Positions 1-9,474 of a stretch of 64,000 bases of DNA are shown here, in pieces. A model generated the notes under the pieces. It was not told the DNA's origin. It saw only the letters and a program-made list of their open reading frames with translations, and ran no database searches. How positions within the stretch are numbered: position 1 is the stretch's first letter; every line of letters begins with the position of its first letter. The stretch lies in NCBI GenBank assembly GCA_016712285.1, contig JADJRK010000001.1, forward strand, positions 4,030,001 through 4,094,000. Direction: 5' to 3'. The DNA is from Planctomycetota bacterium (GTDB lineage Bacteria; Planctomycetota; UBA8742; UBA2392). The position numbers were made by a program, and so were the translations under genes.

Positions 1-391
1 CGGGCGGTCGGCCACCCGCGCTGTTGGCGACAAAGCCGAGCAGTTTGCGCTGGCCTACTTGAAGAAAGAATGCGGCTTCAAACTGATTGAGCAAGGCATG
101 CACGACGAAGACGGCGAGCTTGACCTCGTCGGCCGCATCAAGGGCAACGAGGGCCTGGTTGTAGTCGAAGTTCGTGCCCGCACCGAGGGCGGGCTGGTGT
201 CGCCGCGCGACGCCGTCGATTTCAGCAAGCAGCGCCAGGTCGTCGAAACCGCCCGCCGTTTGCTCCCGCGCAAGGGATTCCACGATGTGCTGCGCTTTGA
301 CATTGTCGGCGTGTGGCTTGACCAGCAGGGCGCGCCTGCCCGGGCCGAGCACTTTGCCGACGCCTTTGACCGAAACGCCCTGCGCCGTTGA
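1..391 (+). CDS. YraN/UPF0102 family endonuclease-like protein, 5' end missing
   Basis: The reading frame is already open at the window edge, so the N-terminus is missing. The visible product begins GRSATRAVGDKAEQFALAYL and continues through GELDLV and VVVEVRAR. These match the family layout: a G-x-x-x-E helix, then an acidic G-E-(I/L)-D-L-(I/V) turn and a V-E-V-(K/R)-x-R strand of the restriction-endonuclease-like fold. Only about 130 codons are visible, close to the usual 115-130 residue length, so little is lost. YraN proteins often lie next to rnhB and rsmI; those neighbours would be outside the window. The substrate is not established in this family. Confidence 0.8.
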   Translation, partial: GRSATRAVGDKAEQFALAYLKKECGFKLIEQGMHDEDGELDLVGRIKGNEGLVVVEVRARTEGGLVSPRDAVDFSKQRQVVETARRLLPRKGFHDVLRFDIVGVWLDQQGAPARAEHFADAFDRNALRR

Positions 392-450
392 GCGTGTGCG
401 GCAGGCGCGACCGTTGCTAAACTGCGCCAACTTTCCGCCAGGAGTCTCCC

Positions 451-1092
451 ATGCTGTCGCACGTTCTGCTGCCGACCAGCCATGCCGTCACTTATCCTGC
501 CATGCAGCAGCGGCTGAACAGGCTGCTGAGCGAGCGCGCAGGCAAAGCGGCGGACAAAGACGCCATCGACGCGCAGATCTGGGAGCTGTACGGCGAGGAG
601 TGGGCCGTGATGTTCACGGACCTGGCCGGCTTTTCGCGCCACGTGGCTGAGTTCGGCATCATTCACTTTCTGCAGGTGATCTATGAGAGCTTTCGGGTCT
701 ACATCCCGATCGTGGAGCATCACGGCGGCGTGCTGCTAAAGGTGGAGGGCGACAGCATGATGGTGCTGTTCCGGAAGCCGCAGAACGCCGTGAAATGCGC
801 GCTCGCCATGCAGTTGGCAAGCCGCGACTACAACAAGAAACGCCCCGACGCCGAAAAACTGTTGCTCAGCATCGGGCTTGGGTGGGGGCGCGTGCTCAAG
901 TTCGGCGACCAGGATGTGTACGGGCACGAGGTCAACATCGCCTGCAAGCTGGGTGAAGACCTGGGCAAGCACTGGTCCATCCTGTGTTCGCACGAATTTC
1001 ACGAAGCCGTCAAGGACGACCCGGCCTACAAGTTCGAAGCCATGAGCACCACGCCCGCGGGTGCCAAACAGACATGGAAATTGGCGTACTAG
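451..1092 (+). CDS. Class III adenylate/guanylate cyclase catalytic-domain protein
   Basis: A 213-residue soluble protein that is almost entirely a class III nucleotidyl cyclase domain. FTDLAGFS carries the first metal Asp and VEGDSMMVLF the second. The Lys in LLKVEGD and the Asp in QDVYG sit where adenine-selecting residues normally lie, which favours ATP as substrate. The Asn of the Asn-Arg transition-state pair is present (EVNIACKL), but the expected Arg is Lys, so activity may be reduced. An AGGAG six bases upstream supports this ATG. No membrane or sensor domain is attached, so it may act as a partner subunit or respond to an unlinked signal. Confidence 0.8.
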   Translation: MLSHVLLPTSHAVTYPAMQQRLNRLLSERAGKAADKDAIDAQIWELYGEEWAVMFTDLAGFSRHVAEFGIIHFLQVIYESFRVYIPIVEHHGGVLLKVEGDSMMVLFRKPQNAVKCALAMQLASRDYNKKRPDAEKLLLSIGLGWGRVLKFGDQDVYGHEVNIACKLGEDLGKHWSILCSHEFHEAVKDDPAYKFEAMSTTPAGAKQTWKLAY

Positions 1093-1120
1093 CTGGCGTA
1101 TCAGCCACGCGATGCTGCAC

Positions 1121-3316
1121 TTACTCGCCGGGCGGCGGTGCGCTCTTGTGCAACTCGGCATAGGCTGCCGAGCGCAAGTTGGCGCCGATGTCCGGGTCGT
1201 CGTACAGCGGCACAAACGCTTCAGTCCCGAGTTCCTTGATCATCTGCTGTGCGATCTCGATCGCTTCGCGCAAGCGCTTCTGCGCCACCTTTGCCATCAG
1301 CAGCGGCAACTGGATGGCGTACACGCGCTTGGCTGCAGATGCCGGCTTCATGACGTCCTGCGTGCGGCCGGCGCGAACCTCGGCGCGCGTCCAGATGACG
1401 TACATGAACTGCGGCACCTGGTCTTCGGCAACACCGCGCGCGTAGGCGACAAAGGACTTCGCGGCATCCAGGTTCTTGCCGTCAAGGAAAAGCAGCACGC
1501 CGCGCCAACCCGCGATGTTGGGGTCTTTGGGGTCGTCGGTCTGCCGAAGCTCGACGAGCTGCGTCAAGAGCTCCGTCTCTGACTGCTCATAAAGGCCGGT
1601 TGCAGCGCGCATGAACCACTCCGATGTGCCCATGCCGCGATAGGCATCCATGAAGCGGCCAAGGGCCAGCTGGCATTCACTGCGGGCCGTGCGCGCCGGG
1701 GTAAGCAGCTCATCGGTTTCAGCCATCGCTCCGGCAGCCTGATCGAACAGGACTTCCGCCTGCGCGAACTCTCTTTCGGCATGCAGCAGGTAGGCCGTGT
1801 AGTAAGTCCAAGCGGCTTCGTCGCGGTCCTGTACTTTGTGCGCCACATTCAATTGCTCGAGCACCGCCAGGTTCTGGTCGGCGGAACACGCGGCCGCCAT
1901 CAGGCGGTAAAGCAGCTTGGCGTGCTGTGTCCGGGTCAGTTGCTTGGCTGGGTCGGGCGACTGCAGCGCCACAACGGCCCACACGCGCATAAGCGCTGCG
2001 ATCTTCGCCTTGTCAGCCGTCGCGTCATGTTGCTTGAGCATCTCGAAAGCGGCCTCAAACATGCCCGCTTCGCCGGCGACTTCAATTGCCCTCAGCAAGG
2101 CGTTGAAGTCGGTCCGGTTGCGCTTGAATTGCTCGTACCAGAAGGCGGAGGCGGCCGGCGATGAGGGATATGTGTCAAGGTCCTCAAGTACGCTCAGGAG
2201 GCCCTGCTTGGGGTCGGGCAGCCGGTCGATGGCCTTCAGCGCCTCGTCGATGCGCGCGGGAGAGGCACTCAGCGCCAAGCCTGTGACTGCGTCCGGCAAG
2301 GGGTAGTCGTCCAGCGCCAGGTTGAACGCGGCCCACGCGTCGTCGCGACGTTCCAGACCCTGCAGCGCGAAACCTTTCTGGATCAACAGGCCGGCATCTG
2401 CGCCCAGCTTGCTGATCAGCCATTCGGTCTCGGCGAGCGCCTCTTCATGGCGCTTCAGGCCCAGCAGGCAACGGGAGCTGGTCACGCGTCCGGCATGAAA
2501 GTCCGGAAGTGTCTCGAGCGACTTCTGGGCGTAATCGAGGCCCCGGGAGTAGTCTTGAAGGTGAATGGCCGCGCGGGCCCGCGTGGCCCAGAACATCGCG
2601 AGAAACCTGTCGTTCAAACCGCCCGTGGCAACAGATGCCAGCACCAGGTCTGCCTTTTCGTAATTGCCTAAGTCGATCTCTTGCACCGCTGAGTGGATCA
2701 TCGCCAGCGCCCGGACGTCCTTGCCGCCGACGGTGCTGTCGACCAGTTGACCCCGAATCTCGGTTGCGCGGACGGACTCAAGCGTGAGTTCCCAGTCGAA
2801 GATGCGCCACAGGTCTTCGCGATAGGTGAACCACCAGCGCCCGCTCTCGATAATGGTGCGCCCGAGCAGGTTCTGGAAAATGTGGCTGGTGCTCACGGTG
2901 CAGATCGCGCCGTCGTGCTCGATGCGCCGCACGCGCACGTTCATGAAAATGCGCCGAACAGAGCTGCCTTCGTCGATGTCGCCCTCGAGCGCGTTGCTGA
3001 CGCCCGCCTTGAAGGCTTCCAGCTCCTGCCTCGATGGACGAAGCTGGCTTGAATTCTTCGCGATCGCTGCCGCATAGGCGTCCACATCAAACTGGGCGCG
3101 AAACAGCTTGCCGTTGCGCTGTTCTGCCGCTTGCTTCATCAGTGCAAAGCAGCGTTCAATCTCGGTGCGAAGCGCGGCCTCCGTCCAGTCTTGGGGAGGC
3201 GGCGGTGCCGGAGCGGCGCAAGGGCTCGGCTCAGGCGCAGGTTCTTCATTGCAAGCCGGCACAACGGCCAACAGAACGGCCATGCCAAACATGCAGAAGC
3301 CTCGAAATCCACGCAT
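1121..3316 (-). CDS. Large TPR-type lipoprotein
   Basis: 731 residues. The N-terminus has a basic start, a hydrophobic core and a lipobox ending VVPAC (Cys22), followed by a Pro/Glu-rich linker, so it is predicted to be a lipid-anchored envelope protein. Residues about 30-190 resemble a globular domain with conserved Trp (WWFTYREDLWRIFDWEL). From about 200 to the end there are helical pairs of tetratricopeptide type (YEKADLVLASV, YSRGLDYAQKSLETLP, YAQLAEAL-like segments), suggesting a protein-protein scaffold. It is divergently transcribed from the large exoprotein at 3.6 kb. I do not recognise a specific function. Confidence 0.75.
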   Translation of the reverse strand: MRGFRGFCMFGMAVLLAVVPACNEEPAPEPSPCAAPAPPPPQDWTEAALRTEIERCFALMKQAAEQRNGKLFRAQFDVDAYAAAIAKNSSQLRPSRQELEAFKAGVSNALEGDIDEGSSVRRIFMNVRVRRIEHDGAICTVSTSHIFQNLLGRTIIESGRWWFTYREDLWRIFDWELTLESVRATEIRGQLVDSTVGGKDVRALAMIHSAVQEIDLGNYEKADLVLASVATGGLNDRFLAMFWATRARAAIHLQDYSRGLDYAQKSLETLPDFHAGRVTSSRCLLGLKRHEEALAETEWLISKLGADAGLLIQKGFALQGLERRDDAWAAFNLALDDYPLPDAVTGLALSASPARIDEALKAIDRLPDPKQGLLSVLEDLDTYPSSPAASAFWYEQFKRNRTDFNALLRAIEVAGEAGMFEAAFEMLKQHDATADKAKIAALMRVWAVVALQSPDPAKQLTRTQHAKLLYRLMAAACSADQNLAVLEQLNVAHKVQDRDEAAWTYYTAYLLHAEREFAQAEVLFDQAAGAMAETDELLTPARTARSECQLALGRFMDAYRGMGTSEWFMRAATGLYEQSETELLTQLVELRQTDDPKDPNIAGWRGVLLFLDGKNLDAAKSFVAYARGVAEDQVPQFMYVIWTRAEVRAGRTQDVMKPASAAKRVYAIQLPLLMAKVAQKRLREAIEIAQQMIKELGTEAFVPLYDDPDIGANLRSAAYAELHKSAPPPGE

Positions 3317-3406
3317 CTTGCACCGTCCTTAGGGCTTGGGATTATCCGCACAGATCGCCCGAAACGCAATCGGCTGCAGGGGATGAATTGTGTAAGAATC
3401 CGGTGT

Positions 3407-3513
3407 AAGGATTTGGCCGAAATCCTTGTTTGAGCCACACTTTGTGGTAAGCTTCTTAGCGCGTGGTAAATCAAACAGCTTGGGGGTTGGTCTCGCGCAG
3501 CACACGCTGCGCG
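3407..3513. promoter_or_regulatory. Cluster of three palindromes in the divergent intergenic region
   Basis: Three dyads lie between the divergent TPR lipoprotein and Ig-like exoprotein: AAGGATTT/AAATCCTT with a 5-nt centre at 3407-3427, CCACA/TGTGG at 3435-3447, and CGCGCAG/CTGCGCG at 3494-3513. The region is AT-richer than its flanks. They could be operators or leader hairpins of the exoprotein transcript. No T-tract follows, so terminators are unlikely. Confidence 0.45.
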
Positions 3514-3565
3514 TGAATTGATTTGTCATTTTGCATGAGGCAGCCCTAGTTTCTTGGAGGAGACG

Positions 3566-6500
3566 ATGGCACCCCGCACGATCTTGCAGTCCGGCGCATT
3601 GCTTCTGTTGCTGGCGTTTGCAGCGAACAGCCTCAGCGCCCAATGGCCACAAGCGTTCCCGACCCTGAACACGCTGCCCGCCGGTTGGTCATTGGCACCG
3701 GGCAACGTGGGCACGAATCTCTGGAACGTGGACGCCAACGGCACCCAGAAGGTGTACACGCCGTATACGCCGTTCACGCCGTACAACGCCGGCAGCGGGC
3801 CCTACTCGCTAAACTGGAATAACGGCACCAACGCTTACAACGGCTCGAACAACATGTCGGGCGGCGTGCTGACGCCGGTACTGGACCTGACGTACGCGCC
3901 GAACCCGGTGCTGACGTTCTGGCACCTGCGCGACTACTACTACTACTACTCAAACCAGCCCACGACCTACCTGCATGCCATGCAGGTGCGCGTATGGGAC
4001 ACCACCCTGACCACCAAGTTCTACGAAGAAGAGATGCTTGCGCCGCTGTCTACTGGCCAGAGCGCGCTGATCCCGTGGCAGCAGAAGAACATCGTCTTGA
4101 ACCGCAACTGGGGCCAGGTGCGCATCGAGTTCTTCTACAAGAGTGATTACGGCTCCTACTACGAGGCCCAAGCCGCCGGCTGGTTCATCGACGACGTCAA
4201 CGTCACCGGCTTGACGCCTCCAACCCTTGGCATTTCCAACCCCAATGCCTTGGGCAGCTTTCCTGCCGGCTCACCGCTGCCAAGCGGTGGCATCCAGTTG
4301 AACGCTCTGAACGGGACTCCGCCTTACCATAGCTGGCAGCTCGTGAACTCCGCCCTGCCGCCCGGCCTGACGCTTAGCGGCACCGGCCTGATCAGCGGTA
4401 CTCCGACCGATGCGGGCAACTACGGCTTCACGATCCAGGTGCGCGACAGCGGCAGCCCGCAGTTGCTGGCGCAGAAGACGTTTTCGATGGCGGTGACGCG
4501 GCCGGCGGGCTTCATCTATCCGGTTATCCCAATTCCGTACAACGAAGACTTCTCGACCGATACCGGTTGGGTCTACAGCACTGGCAACGTGACATACGGT
4601 GCCTCGCCGGGTGCATACTCCGATACGTCGGCTGGCGGCTGGGAGCGCGGCTATGCGACGTACAGCGCTCCGGCTTCCTCATACGACTATGGCGACCCGG
4701 CCAGTGACCATTCCAGCACCACGGACAATATGCTGCTGGGCGTGAACATCGGCGGCCCAACTCCCTCGAACGTCACGCTGAACACTTGGTACTGGGCATA
4801 TTCACCGCAGATCAACATCACCGGCTACCGCACGGTGGACGTGAAGTTCTGGAAGTGGCTGAACGCGTACTACTACTACTACCACCCGTGCGAAGTCGAG
4901 ATTTACAACCCGTTCACAAGCACGTGGGCGGATATATGGGTGATGCAGTACGGCCAGGAGCGCGACAACTCCTGGAACCAGATCGTGGCCAGTTACGACT
5001 TCGGCCAGAACCCGGGCAGCGGCGTCACAACCCGCCTGCGCTTCGGGTTCTCCATCACGAACGCAATCGGCTTGACCAGCTACCTGTCCGGCGACTGGAA
5101 CGTTGACGACATCCAGGTGATCGAGAAGCCGCAGCCGGGCATTGTCGAGATCACGCGCCTTGAAGTCTTCTCGACCAGCTATGCCGGCAGCACGCCTAAG
5201 GTGTACGTGGGCCAGTCACACCCCGTGATCATGGAAGTGCGTAACAACTCGGCGAAGGCCGTTGAGATCAACAACTTTTCATACAACATTCACTTGGGCG
5301 GGACGCCCCAGAACGTGGGAACCCTGCAACTCGCGTCTACGCCCTCCGTATCGAGTCCATGGGTGATTCCGGCGAACAGTACCGTGTTCATAAGTAATAC
5401 ATCCGGCCCTGAAATCGCTCATATACAGTTCAACTGCACGGCGCTGGCGCCGTCTGGCAACGGCACGTCCGTGATTCTGCACGTCGAGATGCTGGGCAAG
5501 GAGACCGGGACTGCCCCGTTGCGTGCCACGATCAGCAATTCAACCACAGACCCCTGCGGCGACGAGGTCATGACGGTCTTTCAGCTTCCGTCCCTCGACC
5601 TGACGGACCCGGCGACTCTGCCCGGCGCATCCCTGAATCAGCCGTACCAGTTCTCGTTCACGGCCCAGTACGGCACGCCGCCGTACGTCAACTGGGCAAA
5701 GACCGCCGGCCCGGCGTGGATGACACTGACTGGCAATACACTCACCTTCACGGCAACGGCTGTGGAAGTGCCAAGCCCGCCACAGGTCTTCCAAATCACG
5801 ATTTACGTTGAAGACAGCGCGAGCCCTGCAGCCAACGACTCGAAGGTCTTCAGCGTGACGGTCAGTAACAGCACCGGGCCTGTCCCGTTGCAGATCGTGA
5901 CCGGCAGCCAGCTGCCGAATGCCACCGAGGTTCAGCCTTATGCCGCAGTGAACTTCAACGCGTCTGGTGGCACGCCGCCCTACACCTGGAGCAACTTCCA
6001 GTGGCTTGCCGCGCCAGCAGGCAACGGCGCTCTCGCCGGCATGAATTTCACGTTGGCCACCGGCCAGTTCGGCGGCACGCCGTCAGCCGGCACCGTGGGC
6101 GGATATGCGTTCAACATCACGCTGTCTGACTCTGTTGCTGCCCAGGTAACGCGAACGTTCTACATCTCTGTATTGCCGGAGGACCCGGACGTCGGCATCA
6201 TTACGCCGACCACCCAGGGTGCCACGGGTGCTCCACCAAGCGGCCTTGAGACTGCGCCGTATAATGGCGGTGCTGCATTCCAGTTCGATGCGACCGGTGG
6301 CTTTACGGGCCCGGCTGGCCAGGAATACCTGTGGTCAGTGACCCAGGGTCAGGTCCCACCGGGGTTGGTACTGAACCCCAACTCGGGTGAGCTTTCGGGC
6401 ATCCCGACCGCGGCGGGCACCTACCAGTTCACGCTGCGCGCGTCTGACGGCGCATTCCCGCCGTCCTCGGGTTCAGCCCAGTTCACGATTCAGATTGACC

Positions 6501-7276
6501 CGCTGGTTCCGTCACCGCTCCAGATCACCAGTAGCTCCAACCTGCCGCAGGGCGTTGAGGGCAACCCGTACACCACAATGCTCTCTGCATCGTTTGGCGT
6601 GACGCCCTACACCTGGCGCGTCAAGACCGGCAGCTCTGCACCGCAGGGATTGGCTGTCAACTCGCAAACCGGTGAGTTTGGTGGCGTGATCATCACCGGA
6701 CAGGCGGCGACGCCTGACCAGGACTTCACCTTCACAATTGAGGTCGAAGACAGCGCGACCATACCCGAAGTGGCTGAGAAGACGTTTACCATGAACATAG
6801 TGGCGTTCGTGGCCGGCGCGCTGACCATCACTACCGCGACCGACCTGCCGCAAGGCGGCGTCATGAACCCGTACAGCGTGAACTTCCGCGCCACCGGCGG
6901 TGCCCCGGTCAACCCGGTAGATCCGTACCAGTTTGCACTGGAAGCCGGTTCATCGCTGCCGCTCGGCCTGACACTCAGCCCGAACGGTCGCCTTGACGGC
7001 ACGCCGACACAGTCGCAGGCGGGTACCCACAGCTTCACGATTGCCTGCACCGATGGTGCGGGTGGGAATGCGACCAAGACGTTCAACCTGCAACTCAATG
7101 GTGCACCGGGCGGTACCGATGACAGCGTCACGATCAACCCGGGCAAACGCAAGACAGAGCTGGTTCCGTTCTGGGAAGCATGCTCCGTGGGCACGGGTAC
7201 CGGCAGCATGGCATTGCTGCTGATGCTGGTACTTGCAGGCTACGCGTCGGTGATGCGTCGTCGCAGGCAGGCATAA
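3566..7276 (+). CDS. Exported multi-domain Ig-like (He_PIG) protein with C-terminal sorting tail
   Basis: 1236 residues. The start is the ATG preceded by GGAGGAG, four codons inside the longest frame. A signal peptide ends LSA/Q at about residue 25. Two related lectin/MAM-like domains (about 30-215 and 330-525) each carry a run of five Tyr at 124-128 and 435-439. Between and after them are repeats of the He_PIG type (LPPGLTL...G.ISGTPT...YTF.I.V.DS), at least five copies. The C-terminus has EACSVGTG, about 18 hydrophobic residues and RRRRQA, which looks like a protease-processed sorting signal. It is probably surface-attached or released, and adhesion or carbohydrate binding is an inference. 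Confidence 0.85.
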   Translation: MAPRTILQSGALLLLLAFAANSLSAQWPQAFPTLNTLPAGWSLAPGNVGTNLWNVDANGTQKVYTPYTPFTPYNAGSGPYSLNWNNGTNAYNGSNNMSGGVLTPVLDLTYAPNPVLTFWHLRDYYYYYSNQPTTYLHAMQVRVWDTTLTTKFYEEEMLAPLSTGQSALIPWQQKNIVLNRNWGQVRIEFFYKSDYGSYYEAQAAGWFIDDVNVTGLTPPTLGISNPNALGSFPAGSPLPSGGIQLNALNGTPPYHSWQLVNSALPPGLTLSGTGLISGTPTDAGNYGFTIQVRDSGSPQLLAQKTFSMAVTRPAGFIYPVIPIPYNEDFSTDTGWVYSTGNVTYGASPGAYSDTSAGGWERGYATYSAPASSYDYGDPASDHSSTTDNMLLGVNIGGPTPSNVTLNTWYWAYSPQINITGYRTVDVKFWKWLNAYYYYYHPCEVEIYNPFTSTWADIWVMQYGQERDNSWNQIVASYDFGQNPGSGVTTRLRFGFSITNAIGLTSYLSGDWNVDDIQVIEKPQPGIVEITRLEVFSTSYAGSTPKVYVGQSHPVIMEVRNNSAKAVEINNFSYNIHLGGTPQNVGTLQLASTPSVSSPWVIPANSTVFISNTSGPEIAHIQFNCTALAPSGNGTSVILHVEMLGKETGTAPLRATISNSTTDPCGDEVMTVFQLPSLDLTDPATLPGASLNQPYQFSFTAQYGTPPYVNWAKTAGPAWMTLTGNTLTFTATAVEVPSPPQVFQITIYVEDSASPAANDSKVFSVTVSNSTGPVPLQIVTGSQLPNATEVQPYAAVNFNASGGTPPYTWSNFQWLAAPAGNGALAGMNFTLATGQFGGTPSAGTVGGYAFNITLSDSVAAQVTRTFYISVLPEDPDVGIITPTTQGATGAPPSGLETAPYNGGAAFQFDATGGFTGPAGQEYLWSVTQGQVPPGLVLNPNSGELSGIPTAAGTYQFTLRASDGAFPPSSGSAQFTIQIDPLVPSPLQITSSSNLPQGVEGNPYTTMLSASFGVTPYTWRVKTGSSAPQGLAVNSQTGEFGGVIITGQAATPDQDFTFTIEVEDSATIPEVAEKTFTMNIVAFVAGALTITTATDLPQGGVMNPYSVNFRATGGAPVNPVDPYQFALEAGSSLPLGLTLSPNGRLDGTPTQSQAGTHSFTIACTDGAGGNATKTFNLQLNGAPGGTDDSVTINPGKRKTELVPFWEACSVGTGTGSMALLLMLVLAGYASVMRRRRQA

Positions 7277-7291
7277 GGATTATCGCAACGC

Positions 7292-7319
7292 AAAGGGCGC
7301 CCCATGCGGGGCGCCCTTT
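7292..7319. terminator. Strong bidirectional hairpin terminator
   Basis: A perfect 12-bp stem (AAAGGGCGCCCC pairing with GGGGCGCCCTTT) with loop ATGC lies between two convergent genes. The A and T tracts at the base allow it to act on both strands. Confidence 0.85.
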
Positions 7320-7333
7320 CTTATTCAGCAGGC

Positions 7334-8482
7334 TTACTTCTCTTCGCCTTCCTCAAGCACATCGACGCGCTTGATCACGATTACCTTGTGCGGCCAGCCC
7401 TTGTACTCCTTGACTTCGCCGACGATGCCCACGCGGCTGCCCATCAGCTTGCTCAGGTCGCCGTCGTCCCAGCGCAGGTCCAGCAGGATCTTGCCGTTCT
7501 CGTCAAATAGGCGGTGGCTGGCAGGCGTCTTGGCTGTCTTGCCGTGGCTGCCGACCGTGCCGATCGCAATGTACTCGACCGGGCCCTTGGGTGTTTCCTT
7601 CGGCTGCTCACCGATCTTCTCGGCCTCGACCCGCAGGCGCTCAAGCTCGGCGGCGCGTTCAGCGGCTTCTTTCTCAAGGCGTTCCTTTTCCGCGGCGACC
7701 AGTTTCTCGGTGGCGTCAATCTTGGCGATGTAGTTCTTGGCACGCGCACTGATGTCCTTGTCCAGCGCCAGCTCTTCGAACTGCTCAAACATCTTGCGGA
7801 TGTTCGCCAACCGGATTTCGGCAGCGGGCTTCTTCAGCTCGTCGGTCAGCAGCTTTTCAAGCTCGGCGAAGGTCTTCTTCTCATCCTCAAGCTCGGTCGC
7901 CGTCGGCTCGCGCTTGACGTCTTCTTTCTTCACAAGCGGCTTGACCGGCTCTTCCGGCTTGGCCGGCTGGTCAGCAGGCGGTGTGTCGGTCTTGGCCGGC
8001 GCGGCGTCAGCGGTCTTTTCGATGAACTCAAGGGTCACGGCGCCGGTGGCCTGCGGCGGCGGAACTACACGCACAAAACCGTTTTCTACGACGGCTTTGC
8101 CGTCTTCGCCGAAGACCGGCGTGAGCATCTGGTCCTTTTCCACCTGGCCGACACTGAAGAACTTGGTGTCAGCCGTGACGCGCAGGTTGACCTTGTTGGC
8201 GTTGACAATGTAGGTCTTGCCCGAAAGCGCCACAAAGTCGGCGCTGAGCCAGCAGGGCGCGGCGGCGGGCAGTTGCACGATGGCCCAGCCGTCCTGCTCT
8301 GATACAACAGTCAGGGTGTCGCCCTCGGCCAGCACGTGCACCGGCGGGTGAGCCAGCGACGGGCCAGAGCGCAGGCGCACCGAGTCGCCTTTGACCTTGG
8401 CGGTGTACGAGGTGAAGTCCTGGGCGCAAAGCGGTGCCGCCAGCGCGATCAGCACGATGATGGAGAAGCGGGCAAGTGTCAT
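7334..8482 (-). CDS. Exported SH3b-domain protein with coiled coil
   Basis: 382 residues from the ATG that has GGAGGA upstream; the longer upstream frame lacks coding character. The signal peptide is MTLARFSIIVLIALAAPLCA. Residues about 22-85 form a bacterial SH3 domain (VRLRSGPS...VLAEGDTLTVVSEQDGWAIVQLP), and a second weaker SH3-like stretch follows to about 145. A Pro/Lys/Glu-rich linker leads to a long Lys/Glu/Ala coiled coil (about 220-320) and a C-terminal beta domain (YIAIGTVGSHGK...LLDLRWDDG) resembling an OB or bacterial SH3 fold. SH3b proteins of this sort commonly bind peptidoglycan or ligands in the periplasm. Confidence 0.75.
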   Translation of the reverse strand: MTLARFSIIVLIALAAPLCAQDFTSYTAKVKGDSVRLRSGPSLAHPPVHVLAEGDTLTVVSEQDGWAIVQLPAAAPCWLSADFVALSGKTYIVNANKVNLRVTADTKFFSVGQVEKDQMLTPVFGEDGKAVVENGFVRVVPPPQATGAVTLEFIEKTADAAPAKTDTPPADQPAKPEEPVKPLVKKEDVKREPTATELEDEKKTFAELEKLLTDELKKPAAEIRLANIRKMFEQFEELALDKDISARAKNYIAKIDATEKLVAAEKERLEKEAAERAAELERLRVEAEKIGEQPKETPKGPVEYIAIGTVGSHGKTAKTPASHRLFDENGKILLDLRWDDGDLSKLMGSRVGIVGEVKEYKGWPHKVIVIKRVDVLEEGEEK

Positions 8483-8696
8483 AACATCCTCCGAACACGG
8501 AAAGGCGGGCGGAACGCACGCCATCGCGCATATCGGACGCAAGCCGCAGTGGTCTTCAGCAAATGTGGGATTCACGTCGGCCGGCAGGGGCCTCGAAGGC
8601 GGGGGAAACGCAAGCCGGCAATCATGGGGGGCAGGTAGGGCTTTGGTCAACGGCGATGTCATTGCTATGCCGGGCCCGAACTTGGGGGGTATGGCT

Positions 8697-9461
8697 TCAG
8701 GTGGCAAGACTAGCAAAGGCCCAAACAACAAGGCCAAGAATCAAGAGCACTAGCATGAAGTGGAGCTGCCGCCCGACCACGACCCGTGAGCGAAACTCCT
8801 GCAACTCGAAGGTAGTTCCCGGAAACAGGTCATCAGCGAAGAAGGGCTCGTGCGGCGACTCTAAGTCAATCAGCAGCGGCTCGTGGGTCTGGTCGTGAGT
8901 GTTTTCGACACGCCAGTTCACCTGCCATATGGTCTGCCGAACCTTTCCGTCGGTGGTCAGATACGTGTAGTCAACCAGACCTGCAGGGTCTGCGTTGCCG
9001 ACAACCGCCCAAGTGAGGTAACCATTTGCGGCCACACGCAATTTCTTGGCGCTCATGCGTGCCGATGCGATCAATCTGTAGTTCCAGACCAGTGCTGATC
9101 CGATGACGACTACAGCGATGCCGTACCTGAGCAGCGCAGGCATCGGGCTGTCGATGACGAACGGCGTGGCCGCACCGGCGGCGGAAAGCACATTTATGTA
9201 CAGAAAGCTGATGGGCAAGAACTGGAACTCTTGGACTACGCCAATTCTTGGTACCGACCGCGGCACGGGTGGATAACCGGGAGGCGCGGGAATCGACCTT
9301 CGAAAATCCTCATTTGCGTCGGGCGGTCCGACCGGATTGGGATTTGCGGGCTTGGGACTCGAGCTAGATTTCTGCGACGACTGGAATGTTCGCAACCGCC
9401 GACGCAGCTTCTTGTGCCGGACGGGCCTGATGCGTGCAGTTTTTGGTTCTTCCCCGGCCAA
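8697..9461 (-). CDS. Membrane protein with two transmembrane segments, DUF3592-like
   Basis: 254 residues. The first ~75 are basic, Ser/Pro-rich and low-complexity. Two adjacent hydrophobic segments follow at about 85-105 and 110-130, then a roughly 90-residue beta-rich soluble domain (VDYTYLTTDGKVRQT, FELQEFRSRVVVGRQLHF) and a final hydrophobic helix. The layout resembles DUF3592-type proteins, in which a beta domain sits between membrane helices. The annotated TTG start is uncertain because no clear ribosome-binding site precedes it. It shares an intergenic gap of only 13 bases with the small gene upstream. Confidence 0.55.
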   Translation of the reverse strand: MAGEEPKTARIRPVRHKKLRRRLRTFQSSQKSSSSPKPANPNPVGPPDANEDFRRSIPAPPGYPPVPRSVPRIGVVQEFQFLPISFLYINVLSAAGAATPFVIDSPMPALLRYGIAVVVIGSALVWNYRLIASARMSAKKLRVAANGYLTWAVVGNADPAGLVDYTYLTTDGKVRQTIWQVNWRVENTHDQTHEPLLIDLESPHEPFFADDLFPGTTFELQEFRSRVVVGRQLHFMLVLLILGLVVWAFASLAT

Positions 9462-9474
9462 GGCACACGGCCCC

